This document shows positions 34,623-42,468 of a stretch of DNA of 48,486 nucleotides, piece by piece. The stretch is from Clostridia bacterium (GTDB lineage Bacteria; Bacillota; Clostridia; Oscillospirales; Acutalibacteraceae). The position numbers and the translations under genes are program-made. Within the stretch, counting starts at the first letter, position 1. Each line of letters opens with the position of its first letter. The notes below the pieces were generated by a model. The model saw only the letters and a list, made by a program, of their open reading frames with translations. It made no database searches and had not been told where the DNA came from. The stretch lies in NCBI GenBank assembly GCA_017522225.1, contig JAFWZR010000008.1, positions 1-48,486 on the forward strand, given 5' to 3'.

Positions 34623-36434
34623 ATGAAATTTCTTTTTGCTTCAGTACCTCAATGGTATCCGATAAGTCCGTATCTGGCAGGTGCTCTGCTTGTCGGACAG
34701 TTGAGGAATGCAGGTTTTCAGGCAGATTCTTACGATTTCAATATTGACTTCTTTAATGATATCCTTAAAAGCGATTATGTAAAAGAATGCTATAAAAAGG
34801 CAAGTGAAATCGTTTCTGACACATACAGCGAAACGGTTGATGAGTCTTATGGTATTTTTGCAGATAAAATAAAAAAATCCTTCGGGATAAGAAAAAAAGA
34901 AATCGAAAAATACCTGAAATATAATAGTGAAGCGGTCAGCAATGCACTCGAAAGCATTGACGATGCAGTAAAGGTTTATAAAACCAAGGAGGGCTTTTAC
35001 GACCCTGAAAAGCTTTACAGAGCAAAGGATACAATCACAACAGCACTCGACATCGTTTCCGCACCGTATCTTCCGTCAAGAATTATGCTTGACAATTACA
35101 TTGCAAACCCTGTTTTCACTTATGACTTTAATGATGTTGACTTTCAGTGTAAAAACGCTTGTGTTAATATGTTTTTGCCGTATTTTGAAAACAAGCTTAA
35201 GGAAATGGATTTATCCGAATACGGTTTTATCGGACTTTCAATTACAGACCTAAGTCAGATTGTTCCCGGCTTTACACTTGCAAGACTTCTGAAAAAATAC
35301 ACTAACGCAAAGATTTCTTTCGGCGGTAATTTTATTTTTAAAATTGCAGATGATCTTAAGAAGTTCCCGCAGATTTTTGAAGAATACTGCGACTTTCTTC
35401 AAATCGGAGACGGTGAAGCAACATCGGTTGAGATTGCCGAATATATGACAGGTAAGCGCGACATAAACGATGTTCATTCTCTGGTTTACCGTGACGAAAA
35501 TCTTCAGGTCTGCTCCACTCCGAAGGCGCCGTGTCTGAAGCTCGATTCCGTAGCATATCCCGACTTTGACTGTTATGATTTTTCTAAGTATTTCTCACCT
35601 GAGACAGTCATCCCCGTACAGCTCGGCAAGGGTTGCTATTGGGGTAAATGCACATTCTGTGACTTCTACACAGGTCAGCAGAAGTTTGATATGAAGAGTG
35701 TCATCCGTGCAGTTGACGAGGTTGAGTACCTTTCTAAGAAATATAACAGCAAGCTCTTTAATTTTGTTGACGAGGCCGTACCGCCAAAGTTTTACAATGA
35801 GTTTGCAAAGGAAGTTAAAAGAAGAAAGCTTGAAATTTACTATTACTCTTTTGTACGACTTGAAAAGACCTTTACCGCTGAAGTTTTACAGAATCTTTAT
35901 GACTCAGGTGCACGCTTCTTTATGTGGGGCTATGAGGCAGAGTCTGAGAGAGTAATGCAGCTGATAAACAAGGGCATCGACCTGAACCACAGAAAAAGGA
36001 TTCTGCGTGACGCAAAGGATGCAGGCTTGTGGAACCTTTGCACGTTTCTTCTTGGTTATCCGACAGAGACGTGGGAAGAGCTTCAGTCTACAATCGATGT
36101 GATTTATGACCATGAGCTCGTTAACACCTGTACTCCGTCAAACTTCGCACTTAAGAAAAACGCTATACTCAAGGATCACACCGAGGATGTCGGTATAACG
36201 AATTTTACCGATAACGGTGATTTCCATATTTCTTACAAGTACCTTTCCGAAACACAGACAATGGAAGAGGTTAAAACCAAGCGTAACAACTTTGAGAAGA
36301 AATATCTGGAAGATACACGCGACCGCCTTTTTGCACACTCATTTACGGAAAGCGACTCTATTCTTCTGTATCTTGTAAAATACGGACGCGATTATGTTAA
36401 GGATTACCGTCTGGAATACAAGCGAAAAGTATAA
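34623..36434 (+). CDS. B12-binding-domain radical SAM enzyme, family B copy 2
   Basis: The 603-aa paralogue of the gene at 32044 starts MKFLFASVPQWYPISPYLAG and has the same long helical insertion, then GFIGLSITDLSQIVPGFTLA, AKISFGGNFIFKIADDL and IGDGEATSVEIAEY. The Fe-S motif is GKGCYWGKCTFCDF with C338, C343 and C346 (CX4CX2C). FVDEAVPPKFYNEF, MWGYEAESERVMQLINKGID and LLGYPTETWEELQ match copy 1 closely. It is the last gene of the operon and is followed by a strong terminator shared with the convergent fifth radical SAM gene. Confidence 0.85.
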   Translation: MKFLFASVPQWYPISPYLAGALLVGQLRNAGFQADSYDFNIDFFNDILKSDYVKECYKKASEIVSDTYSETVDESYGIFADKIKKSFGIRKKEIEKYLKYNSEAVSNALESIDDAVKVYKTKEGFYDPEKLYRAKDTITTALDIVSAPYLPSRIMLDNYIANPVFTYDFNDVDFQCKNACVNMFLPYFENKLKEMDLSEYGFIGLSITDLSQIVPGFTLARLLKKYTNAKISFGGNFIFKIADDLKKFPQIFEEYCDFLQIGDGEATSVEIAEYMTGKRDINDVHSLVYRDENLQVCSTPKAPCLKLDSVAYPDFDCYDFSKYFSPETVIPVQLGKGCYWGKCTFCDFYTGQQKFDMKSVIRAVDEVEYLSKKYNSKLFNFVDEAVPPKFYNEFAKEVKRRKLEIYYYSFVRLEKTFTAEVLQNLYDSGARFFMWGYEAESERVMQLINKGIDLNHRKRILRDAKDAGLWNLCTFLLGYPTETWEELQSTIDVIYDHELVNTCTPSNFALKKNAILKDHTEDVGITNFTDNGDFHISYKYLSETQTMEEVKTKRNNFEKKYLEDTRDRLFAHSFTESDSILLYLVKYGRDYVKDYRLEYKRKV

Positions 36435-36467
36435 AAAAGAAATCGGCTTACCGCCGATTTCTTTTTT
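36433..36467 (+). terminator. Bidirectional terminator of the radical SAM cluster
   Basis: The 9-bp core stem GAAATCGGC/GCCGATTTC with a TTACC loop is flanked by AAAAAA on the left and TTTTTT on the right, so it works in both directions. It lies between the stops of the convergent genes at 34623-36434 and 36472-38394. Confidence 0.93.
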
Positions 36468-36471
36468 GCTT

Positions 36472-38394
36472 TTATTCAGTTGTTACTTCAATTTCATCAA
36501 GATAGATATTGCGGCTGTCTTTTCTACTGTACCACAGAACATACCGTGCATAATCCTTCCAGTTGTCATACCTGACTGTTTTTTCAATTCTGTTATGACA
36601 TCTGACTTTTCTTACGGATGCATCATTACCGCATAAAATATCCGTAAAATAATCCTTGAAATCATATTCGCAGTCAAACTCTATCTCTTGGCAGAAGGGA
36701 AGCTTTACAACATTTTTCTGATACCTGAGCAGATTTTCAAACATCTCATCATTGTCAAAAAATCCGTGCAGAAAGGCTTTGATCTCATCATAGAATTTGT
36801 CAAACTCATAGGCTGTATTCAGGAACGCAAATTCCTCAGGCAGCCAGCCGACATCGCCGAACCGCTTATCAACCCAGACCGTACTGCACTTGCCCTTGAC
36901 AACATCTTCAAACCTGGTTTTCAATTCATAAAAAACTCTGCCGCAGACTGAATCCGGATTTGATGTCATATAATCCATAAACCTGCTGTAAAAATCAGAG
37001 TATTCTATCCCCTTCTCGTGTCTTAAGTAAAGTGCAAAATGAATAAGCAGTCCGTCGTGGTGGAAGCACTGAACGGTTGCAGCATAAAGATTCATTTTTA
37101 TCCAGTCCTCGTGCGACATTGTATTCGTCTTTACAATGAGTCTTGAATACTCCTGAATTTCTTCGCTTGTGTCAACAATCGTGTGCGGCTCACTCAACGG
37201 GATACGCACATATTCGATGCCGTGCTTTTTCATATATTCAGGATTGCCCATAGTCGAGAACGGCAGCCACTCGCAGTTGTGAATGTAAATTGAGCCGTGC
37301 TGACCTGCATTCAGAAGAACATCAACACCGTCAACAAAGCTGTCGTATGTTTCACCCGGCAAGCCGAGAATAAGCTCGGAATAAGTCGCAATACCCGCTT
37401 CGTTATACATATTCAGAAGCGAAGCAAAGGATTCAACGGGGATATTCTTTCGGTGAATGTTCTGAAGCACCTCGTCACTCATTGACTGGAAGGAAAGAGT
37501 TGCGCCCTTATCCATACCGCACTCGTTGAGTTTCTTAGAAATACGGAACACGCGGTCATTACTGTTCTTTGCACTTGATACCTGAAAACGGGAGAGTACC
37601 CCCTCTTCGTTATGCAGACGCACCATTTCATCAACAAATTTTTCATCACGCTCAAACATGCCGAAGTTTGAATCGGCACAGCCGAAGCCGCGGATATTGT
37701 GATCGGAAAGCCACTTTATTTCCTGCATAACCTTTTCCTCAGGGAAAAATCTTATACGGCTGTTGAGGTTTCCCCAGTCACAGTATGCGCATCTGTAAGG
37801 ACATCCTCTGTTGGTTTCAATGATTGTATGAAAGTCTATATGCGGATAATTTTCAAGAATCGAATCGAATACTCCCGTAAGATACGGAGACGGATAATCA
37901 ATTCTTTCGATTTTCTGTGCCCTACTCATCATTACCTTTCCGTTCTCACGGTAGGCAATGTTCGGAACATCATAAAGGCTTGTGTTGTTTTTCAGTGCAA
38001 TCAAAAGCTTGGCGAAAACTTCCTCGCCCTCTCCGTAGCACAGACAGTCGATATACTCTTCCTCTTCAAGTAAGGAGGCATCCGTAGAAATCTGATGTCC
38101 GCCGAAGAAAATAAAGCAATCGGGATATTTTTCTTTTATCTTTTTGGCAAGGACCTTGTTGTATTCGTGATTCCAGATATAATTTGAAAAGCCGAAAAAG
38201 TATGGCTCGTCTTTAATTCGCTCAAACACCTTGTTTACAGGCTCACGGATAAAGATGGGCTCTTTGAAAGAATAAAACCCATCAATTTCGATATTCGATT
38301 TTGCATTTGCGATCAAGGTACCTACGGCATAAGGTAAAAAGGTTGAGTTGCCGTGCAGATAATTGATCTGAGCCAGATAAACATTTTTTAACAT
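36472..38394 (-). CDS. B12-binding-domain radical SAM enzyme, family A copy 3
   Basis: The start is the ATG at 38394 (640 aa) rather than the GTG three codons upstream, because the protein then begins MLKNVYLAQINYLHG, aligned with the other family A N-termini. Order: STFLPYAVGTLIANAKS, FIFFGGHQISTDASLL, YGEGEEVFAKLL, TNRGCPYRCAYCDWG with C198, C202 and C205, GCADSNFGMFERDEKFVDEM and SELILGLPGETYDSF. It is transcribed from the opposite strand, 29 nt behind a PnuC-like transporter gene. Having three family A copies in one locus suggests several related substrates or steps. Confidence 0.83.
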   Translation of the reverse strand: MLKNVYLAQINYLHGNSTFLPYAVGTLIANAKSNIEIDGFYSFKEPIFIREPVNKVFERIKDEPYFFGFSNYIWNHEYNKVLAKKIKEKYPDCFIFFGGHQISTDASLLEEEEYIDCLCYGEGEEVFAKLLIALKNNTSLYDVPNIAYRENGKVMMSRAQKIERIDYPSPYLTGVFDSILENYPHIDFHTIIETNRGCPYRCAYCDWGNLNSRIRFFPEEKVMQEIKWLSDHNIRGFGCADSNFGMFERDEKFVDEMVRLHNEEGVLSRFQVSSAKNSNDRVFRISKKLNECGMDKGATLSFQSMSDEVLQNIHRKNIPVESFASLLNMYNEAGIATYSELILGLPGETYDSFVDGVDVLLNAGQHGSIYIHNCEWLPFSTMGNPEYMKKHGIEYVRIPLSEPHTIVDTSEEIQEYSRLIVKTNTMSHEDWIKMNLYAATVQCFHHDGLLIHFALYLRHEKGIEYSDFYSRFMDYMTSNPDSVCGRVFYELKTRFEDVVKGKCSTVWVDKRFGDVGWLPEEFAFLNTAYEFDKFYDEIKAFLHGFFDNDEMFENLLRYQKNVVKLPFCQEIEFDCEYDFKDYFTDILCGNDASVRKVRCHNRIEKTVRYDNWKDYARYVLWYSRKDSRNIYLDEIEVTTE

Positions 38395-38423
38395 ATTCTT
38401 CACCGATTATAAAAATTAAGGTA

Positions 38424-39128
38424 TCAAACCCCGACAGGCTTCTCTTTACTTTCATTATGCTGATTTGCATAAAGCCTCTTCGCCTCGAAAAATGCAAAAA
38501 CAATGCAGATAAACGAATAAACGGAGAAAATCAGAAACGGTACAGTCTCGGGAGAATCTCCCAGCATCGCTATATACAAGCCTATGCTCAGAATACCGTT
38601 GATAATCATACAGAAGGTATACTCCACAAAGGCAAACATTGTAAGGAACAGTACAAGTATGCCCAGAAGCGTTGTTGCGCTGTCAAGGAAAACATACTCC
38701 GCACCTATCAGCGGCAGCAATGCCCACATTGCACCAAGTACGGCAAAATAACCGACGGTAACAATTGCCCTGTGCTTCCACGACATTTTTCGCAGAACGG
38801 TTGATTGCTTCCATTTGTTCTTATTCCAGCGGATGAATGTAATCATCTGCATCGGGAAAGAAAACAGCAAAGCAGACAGTGCTGAAGCATAGAGATTATA
38901 ATAGACATATACCGCAGTATAAAGCAGAGAGTTTATACTGCCGAGCAGATTGCTGTACCTGTTTACGCGTGACTGCAGAGATGCAATCACAAGTGAGTTG
39001 TACAGCGGTAAAATGCGAAGAAAGCTCTGATTGAAGTAAATTCCCGTAGCAGTGATAAGTACCCCTGTGCAGCCCATCAGAGCATATATGAACATATCTT
39101 TTTCAGATAATTTTGGTTTTACGTTCAA
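38424..39128 (-). CDS. PnuC-family nicotinamide nucleoside transporter
   Basis: The 234-aa membrane protein has about seven hydrophobic segments. The segment IASLQSRVNRYSNLLGSINS and the loop MQMITFIRWNKNKWKQSTVL resemble PnuC. PnuC proteins take up nicotinamide riboside or related vitamins by facilitated diffusion. The start is inferred as TTG at 39128, because GGAGG sits 8 nt upstream and the next Met is already inside the first helix region. It has a TTGAAA-17-TATAAT promoter and is followed 29 nt later by the fifth radical SAM gene, so both are probably co-transcribed. Import of a nucleoside-like cofactor or precursor for the cluster is possible but not shown. Confidence 0.7.
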   Translation of the reverse strand: MNVKPKLSEKDMFIYALMGCTGVLITATGIYFNQSFLRILPLYNSLVIASLQSRVNRYSNLLGSINSLLYTAVYVYYNLYASALSALLFSFPMQMITFIRWNKNKWKQSTVLRKMSWKHRAIVTVGYFAVLGAMWALLPLIGAEYVFLDSATTLLGILVLFLTMFAFVEYTFCMIINGILSIGLYIAMLGDSPETVPFLIFSVYSFICIVFAFFEAKRLYANQHNESKEKPVGV

Positions 39129-39170
39129 AGCAATTTCCTCCGACAGCTTGTGTGGATAATTCTAACGGAT

Positions 39171-39199
39171 ATTATATACTCAAACCGAATAAATTTCAA
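39171..39199 (-). promoter_or_regulatory. Promoter of the pnuC-like / radical SAM pair
   Basis: Minus strand: -35 TTGAAA at 39194-39199, a 17-bp spacer, -10 TATAAT at 39171-39176, about 43 bp before the TTG start. It is close to the divergent promoter at 39217-39245. Confidence 0.75.
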
Positions 39200-39216
39200 C
39201 CCGCACAAAACTTCAA

Positions 39217-39245
39217 TTGACTAAATTTAAAACGAGTGATATTAT
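39217..39245 (+). promoter_or_regulatory. Promoter of the alkaline-phosphatase-fold gene
   Basis: -35 TTGACT at 39217-39222, a 17-bp spacer, -10 TATTAT at 39240-39245, 31 bp ahead of the ATG at 39277. Confidence 0.6.
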
Positions 39246-39276
39246 TAAGATACTACAAAACAAAGGAGTAGATATT

Positions 39277-40230
39277 ATGAGTTTCCTTGCAAAACTAATG
39301 AGTATCATTCTTTTTATCCCTGCACTTTTCGGTCTTTATATGACTGATGCAGATGATACTGAAGCAGCATTTCTTAAGGCTGTTGAAAGTGTCGGTTACG
39401 AAAATACAATTCAAACAGCTATTCCGCAGACAGAGCTCTACAATATGGTAACTGAGCATTTCAGATCTGAATTGCCCGAAGGAAAAACAGAGAAGAAGGC
39501 TATTATCATCGGTTATGACGGTTGCCGTGCAGACGCACTCTCACTTATCGGCGGTAAGTACAGCGGTATTCAGAAGTTACTTGATGACGGTGCTTCACTC
39601 AACCTCGCATACTGCGGTGGTGTGAACTATCCTGACGGTGAAAACACACAGGATACATCAACGGCACCCGGCTGGTGCTCCGTTCTTACAGGCGTGTGGG
39701 CAGACAAAAACGGTGTTTACGGTAACGGTCAGCCCAAGTCCCTTGAGTACAAGACACTTATGACAGAGCTTGTTGAAGACGGTACAATCGAGTCTGCTTC
39801 TTTCATCACAAAATGGGGCGGTCATTTTTCAAAGAGTGACTCTACTTATATTAACGAAAAGAAGTATTGTGAAGAAAAAGGTCTCAACGTTGCTTTTAAC
39901 AAAACTTCCGGCAACGAAGGCAGTATGATTAAAGCTGCACAAGAGCTTAAAGAAGCTGACTGCCCTGATTTCACAATGGCAATTTATGAAGGCACTGACA
40001 GTAACGGCCACAATCTCGGATTTTCAATTAACAATCCGTATTACAAGGCAGGCTTCAGACATAACGAAAATTTTGCTTACGACACAATTCGCACAATTGA
40101 AGAAAGAGATACTTTTGAAAGTGAGGATTGGCTTATCATCATCACATCCGACCACGGTGGATTCGGCACAGGTCACGGCGGACCGACAATCCAGGAAAGA
40201 ATGATATTCATCGTAGCAAACAGATATTGA
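39277..40230 (+). CDS. Alkaline-phosphatase-superfamily (NPP-like) phosphodiesterase
   Basis: The start at 39277 (317 aa) follows AAGGAG; a longer frame would run through the promoter. An N-terminal hydrophobic stretch (SFLAKLMSIILFIPALFGLY) could be a signal peptide or anchor. The catalytic core shows metal ligands in KAIIIGYDGCRADALSLIGG, a nucleophile region DTSTAPGWCSVLTGVWADKN, YEGTDSNGHNLGF, and IITSDHGGFGTGHGG, matching type I phosphodiesterase/nucleotide pyrophosphatase and arylsulfatase-fold enzymes. It ends soon after the last metal motif, shorter than usual. The substrate is unknown. The RibD-like gene follows 32 nt downstream. Confidence 0.8.
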   Translation: MSFLAKLMSIILFIPALFGLYMTDADDTEAAFLKAVESVGYENTIQTAIPQTELYNMVTEHFRSELPEGKTEKKAIIIGYDGCRADALSLIGGKYSGIQKLLDDGASLNLAYCGGVNYPDGENTQDTSTAPGWCSVLTGVWADKNGVYGNGQPKSLEYKTLMTELVEDGTIESASFITKWGGHFSKSDSTYINEKKYCEEKGLNVAFNKTSGNEGSMIKAAQELKEADCPDFTMAIYEGTDSNGHNLGFSINNPYYKAGFRHNENFAYDTIRTIEERDTFESEDWLIIITSDHGGFGTGHGGPTIQERMIFIVANRY

Positions 40231-40262
40231 TCAGCAAAGCAATAATCGGTTGAGGTGAATTA

Positions 40263-40964
40263 ATGAACAGACCGTATATTATTTGCCATATGGTAACGTC
40301 TCTTGACGGCAAGGTTACAGGCAAGTTTTTGTCTTCCCCGGAATGTGCAAACGCCTGTGAAATCTATTATGACATCAACAGAAAATTAGAATCGGACGGA
40401 TTTATCTGCGGTCGGGTTACAATGGAAGGAAGCTTTACCGGCGGATATTACCCGGATTTATCCGAGTATGAGACTGTGAATGACTGTGTTGATTTTATCC
40501 CCGACTGTAAGACAGGCTTTTATGCGGTTGCATTTGACCCAAAGGGCAAGCTTGGTTGGAAATCAGAAAAAATCATTGACCCTGACGGTGACCCCGGATA
40601 TGACGGAGCGCAGATTGTTGAAGTGCTGACCGAGCAAGCAGATGCACGGTATCTCGGCTACCTTAAAAGCATGGGAATTCCGTATATTTTTGCAGGAAAA
40701 GATGAAATTGACGTAAATCTGGCACTTTACAAGCTTAAAGGCAGTTTCGGATGCGACACTTTGCTTTTAGAGGGCGGAAGTATAGTCAACGGATTTTTCC
40801 AACGGGCTGATGCAATTGATGAATTAAGCCTCGTTGTTGCTCCCCTCATTGCCGAAAAGGATGACAAACCGCTCTTTACCGACAGTAAATTTTCAGGCTG
40901 CGAGGTTATCAGTTTCGAAACAAAAAACGGTACTGTTATTATGAAATACCGTAGGAAATCCTGA
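40263..40964 (+). CDS. RibD C-terminal-domain reductase (DHFR fold)
   Basis: The 233-aa protein has the dihydrofolate-reductase-like fold of the RibD reductase domain: YIICHMVTSLDGKVTGKFLS at the N-terminus, ESDGFICGRVTMEGSF, and the NADPH-binding CDTLLLEGGSIVNGFFQRAD followed by IDELSLVVAPLIA. It lacks a deaminase domain, so it is a stand-alone RibD_C-type NAD(P)H-dependent reductase. Many such proteins act on substrates other than the riboflavin intermediate. A weak ribosome binding site (TTGAGGTG) precedes the ATG. It follows the phosphodiesterase by 32 nt and is probably in the same transcript. Confidence 0.82.
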   Translation: MNRPYIICHMVTSLDGKVTGKFLSSPECANACEIYYDINRKLESDGFICGRVTMEGSFTGGYYPDLSEYETVNDCVDFIPDCKTGFYAVAFDPKGKLGWKSEKIIDPDGDPGYDGAQIVEVLTEQADARYLGYLKSMGIPYIFAGKDEIDVNLALYKLKGSFGCDTLLLEGGSIVNGFFQRADAIDELSLVVAPLIAEKDDKPLFTDSKFSGCEVISFETKNGTVIMKYRRKS

Positions 40965-41006
40965 TTCTTATCCCGAACACATTTAATATTAAAACACTCT
41001 CTATAA

Positions 41007-41049
41007 GAACTGCCCCAATTTGTAATGTCTGTACAAATTGGGGCAGTTC
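41007..41049. terminator. Long hairpin after the RibD-like gene
   Basis: An 18-bp perfect inverted repeat (GAACTGCCCCAATTTGTA and its complement) with a 7-nt loop ATGTCTG lies 42 bp after the reductase stop. No good U-run follows on either strand, so termination is plausible but not certain. It joins directly onto the outer repeat. Confidence 0.55.
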
Positions 41050-41098
41050 AGTTTAAATATAGAGTTTTACTTCAATATCTCACTAACATTTCACTCTA
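41045..41098. repeat. Outer repeat, left copy
   Basis: About 53 bp (AGTTC, then TTTAAATATA, then AGTTTTACTTCAATATCTC and CATTTNACTCT) recur with a few changes at 45039-45091 in the same orientation. Each copy adjoins a different hairpin. The two copies bracket the XRE-TPR / toxin / repressor cassette. Confidence 0.7.
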
Positions 41099-41102
41099 AT
41101 GT

Positions 41103-41181
41103 GATAAATATAAAAAGCTCTTTGTATTTGATAATACCATTTTACAAGGAGGTCTGTGTTTTGTCGAATGTATGGGATTAT
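41103..41181. repeat. Inner repeat, left copy (hairpin masking a ribosome site)
   Basis: Closely matches 42259-42341. It holds CTCTTTGTA/TACAAGGAG (41118-41126 with 41143-41151), a hairpin whose right arm includes AAGGAGG, followed after 8 nt by TTGTCGAATGT. In this copy the reading frame from TTG stops after 8 codons. One arm differs from the right copy by a C-to-T change that keeps a G-U pair. Confidence 0.7.
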
Positions 41182-41235
41182 ATTTAGATTTATAAACGGA
41201 GTTCGTTTTTTGTTATAGCTTTTTATATCTTATTT

Positions 41236-42153
41236 TTAATTTTTTCTTTTGATTTCTTCTGCTCTCTTTTCTGCTATATCAGCCTCAACATCGTAGCCTC
41301 TGCTACGGTAGATATCTGCCATTTTCATGCATTCATTATAAGCCTTTTCATATTCTCCTATTTCTTCATACAGACCGACTTTGCAATCCATTTCATCACA
41401 GAAGTAAGTTCCGATTTCGCCTGCTTTGTTGTAGTATTCCAGTGCCTCATCATATTTTTTGAGTTCCTTTGCGATGTCACCGCCGTGAATATATATCCGC
41501 CAATCATCGGGGAATTTTTTGATTGCATCTCTGAAAAGATTATAGGCATCATCAAATTTTTCTGCCCAGATAAGGGCAATCAGGAGGTTGTCTGTTTCTC
41601 TCGGATTATCGGGATTTAATTTTACTTTTTCTCGGAGTTCGGAAATAATTTCATCTTCTTTTTTCAAAAGAAAGAACATCCATATTCTCTGCATGCAGGC
41701 AAGCTGATAATTTTCGGGGTCATCGTTCGGGTCATCGCTGACTGCTTTGTCATACCATTCAACTGCAATGTCCCTGCAATAATTCATCATATACATATGA
41801 ATCCAGGCGTAGAGCCACTTATCCTCGGTTGACAGCTCACCGTTTTTCATAAGCTTTTCGTATTCGATACGGCAACGCATAAAGTCCTCGGGGTCACGGG
41901 ATTTCTCATAAACAGAAGCAAGACGCTGTGCGTAGTTGTCATAAGCAACGGTGCTCTTTTTGTAGAAATCATCAACAGTTACTTCATAGAGTCTTGCGAG
42001 TTCAGGCAATGTCAAAACATCGGGTAGAGTTGTTCCACATTCCCAACGAGAGACTGTCTGAGAATTAACATTCAGTTTTTCTGCAACCTGCTCTTGGGTC
42101 AAGCCTTTTGCAAGACGGAATTTTTTGAGATTGTAACTAAATATACTGTTCAT
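41236..42153 (-). CDS. XRE-family regulator with TPR domain
   Basis: The 305-aa protein (start at the ATG at 42153, with AAAGGTG upstream; a GTG three codons earlier overlaps that site) has an N-terminal helix-turn-helix of the Xre/Cro type (residues about 8-62, LTQEQVAEKLNVNSQTVSRW) and a C-terminal stretch of tetratricopeptide-like helices (EKVKLNPDNPRETDNLLIAL, IKKFPDDWRIYIHGGDIAKE, YDEALEYYNKAGEIG). HTH-TPR proteins commonly sense a peptide or partner protein. A dyad TGATAT/ATATCA covers its own -10 at 42195-42200, hinting at autoregulation. It is flanked by the two copies of the inner repeat. Confidence 0.82.
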   Translation of the reverse strand: MNSIFSYNLKKFRLAKGLTQEQVAEKLNVNSQTVSRWECGTTLPDVLTLPELARLYEVTVDDFYKKSTVAYDNYAQRLASVYEKSRDPEDFMRCRIEYEKLMKNGELSTEDKWLYAWIHMYMMNYCRDIAVEWYDKAVSDDPNDDPENYQLACMQRIWMFFLLKKEDEIISELREKVKLNPDNPRETDNLLIALIWAEKFDDAYNLFRDAIKKFPDDWRIYIHGGDIAKELKKYDEALEYYNKAGEIGTYFCDEMDCKVGLYEEIGEYEKAYNECMKMADIYRSRGYDVEADIAEKRAEEIKRKN

Positions 42154-42187
42154 GTCATTCACCTTTTTTTATTATTCTCGAAGCTTC

Positions 42188-42223
42188 TGATATGATTATA
42201 TCATTCAAGTCCTAATTTGATAA
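42188..42223 (-). promoter_or_regulatory. Promoter and dyad of the XRE-TPR gene
   Basis: Minus strand: -10 TATAAT at 42195-42200, a 17-bp spacer and a weak -35 TTATCA at 42218-42223. The dyad TGATAT-4-ATATCA at 42188-42203 covers the -10. Autorepression is plausible but unproven. Confidence 0.45.
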
Positions 42224-42258
42224 GGTCTTATTTTGTGAACAGACTCTTGATTTATGTG

Positions 42259-42341
42259 TAATGAATATAAAAATGACCTCCTTGTATTTGGTAATACCAT
42301 TTTACAAGGAGGTTAGTGTTTTGTCGAATGTGCGGATTTTA
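42259..42341. repeat. Inner repeat, right copy
   Basis: Matches 41103-41181. The hairpin ACCTCCTTGTA/TACAAGGAGGT (42276-42286 with 42303-42313) contains the smaller stem TGGTA/TACCA in its loop. The right arm buries AAGGAGG, 8 nt before TTGTCGAATGT. Here the frame from TTG at 42321 stays open to 42491 but shows no recognisable protein. A structure hiding a ribosome binding site is typical of IS200-type transposase genes, so these may be relics of such an element. Confidence 0.65.
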
Positions 42342-42468
42342 TATTATTTTTTACAACAGTTTTTCAAAACAGCTTTTATTAACCCCTCTAAGTTGTTCGA
42401 TATTCATATTATTTCCTCCGTTTCTTCAATACTGAACTTTGGCCAGCATCGGGTAACACAGTACCCGA

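Larger units (their letters stand above)
40965..41235. other. Intergenic region with hairpin and repeats
   Basis: This 271-bp stretch separates the RibD-like gene from the XRE-TPR gene. It contains an 18-bp perfect hairpin at 41007-41049, an outer repeat at 41045-41098 related to 45039-45091, and an inner repeat at 41103-41181 related to 42259-42341, each listed separately. A T-rich tract completes it. No gene is recognised. Confidence 0.6.
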
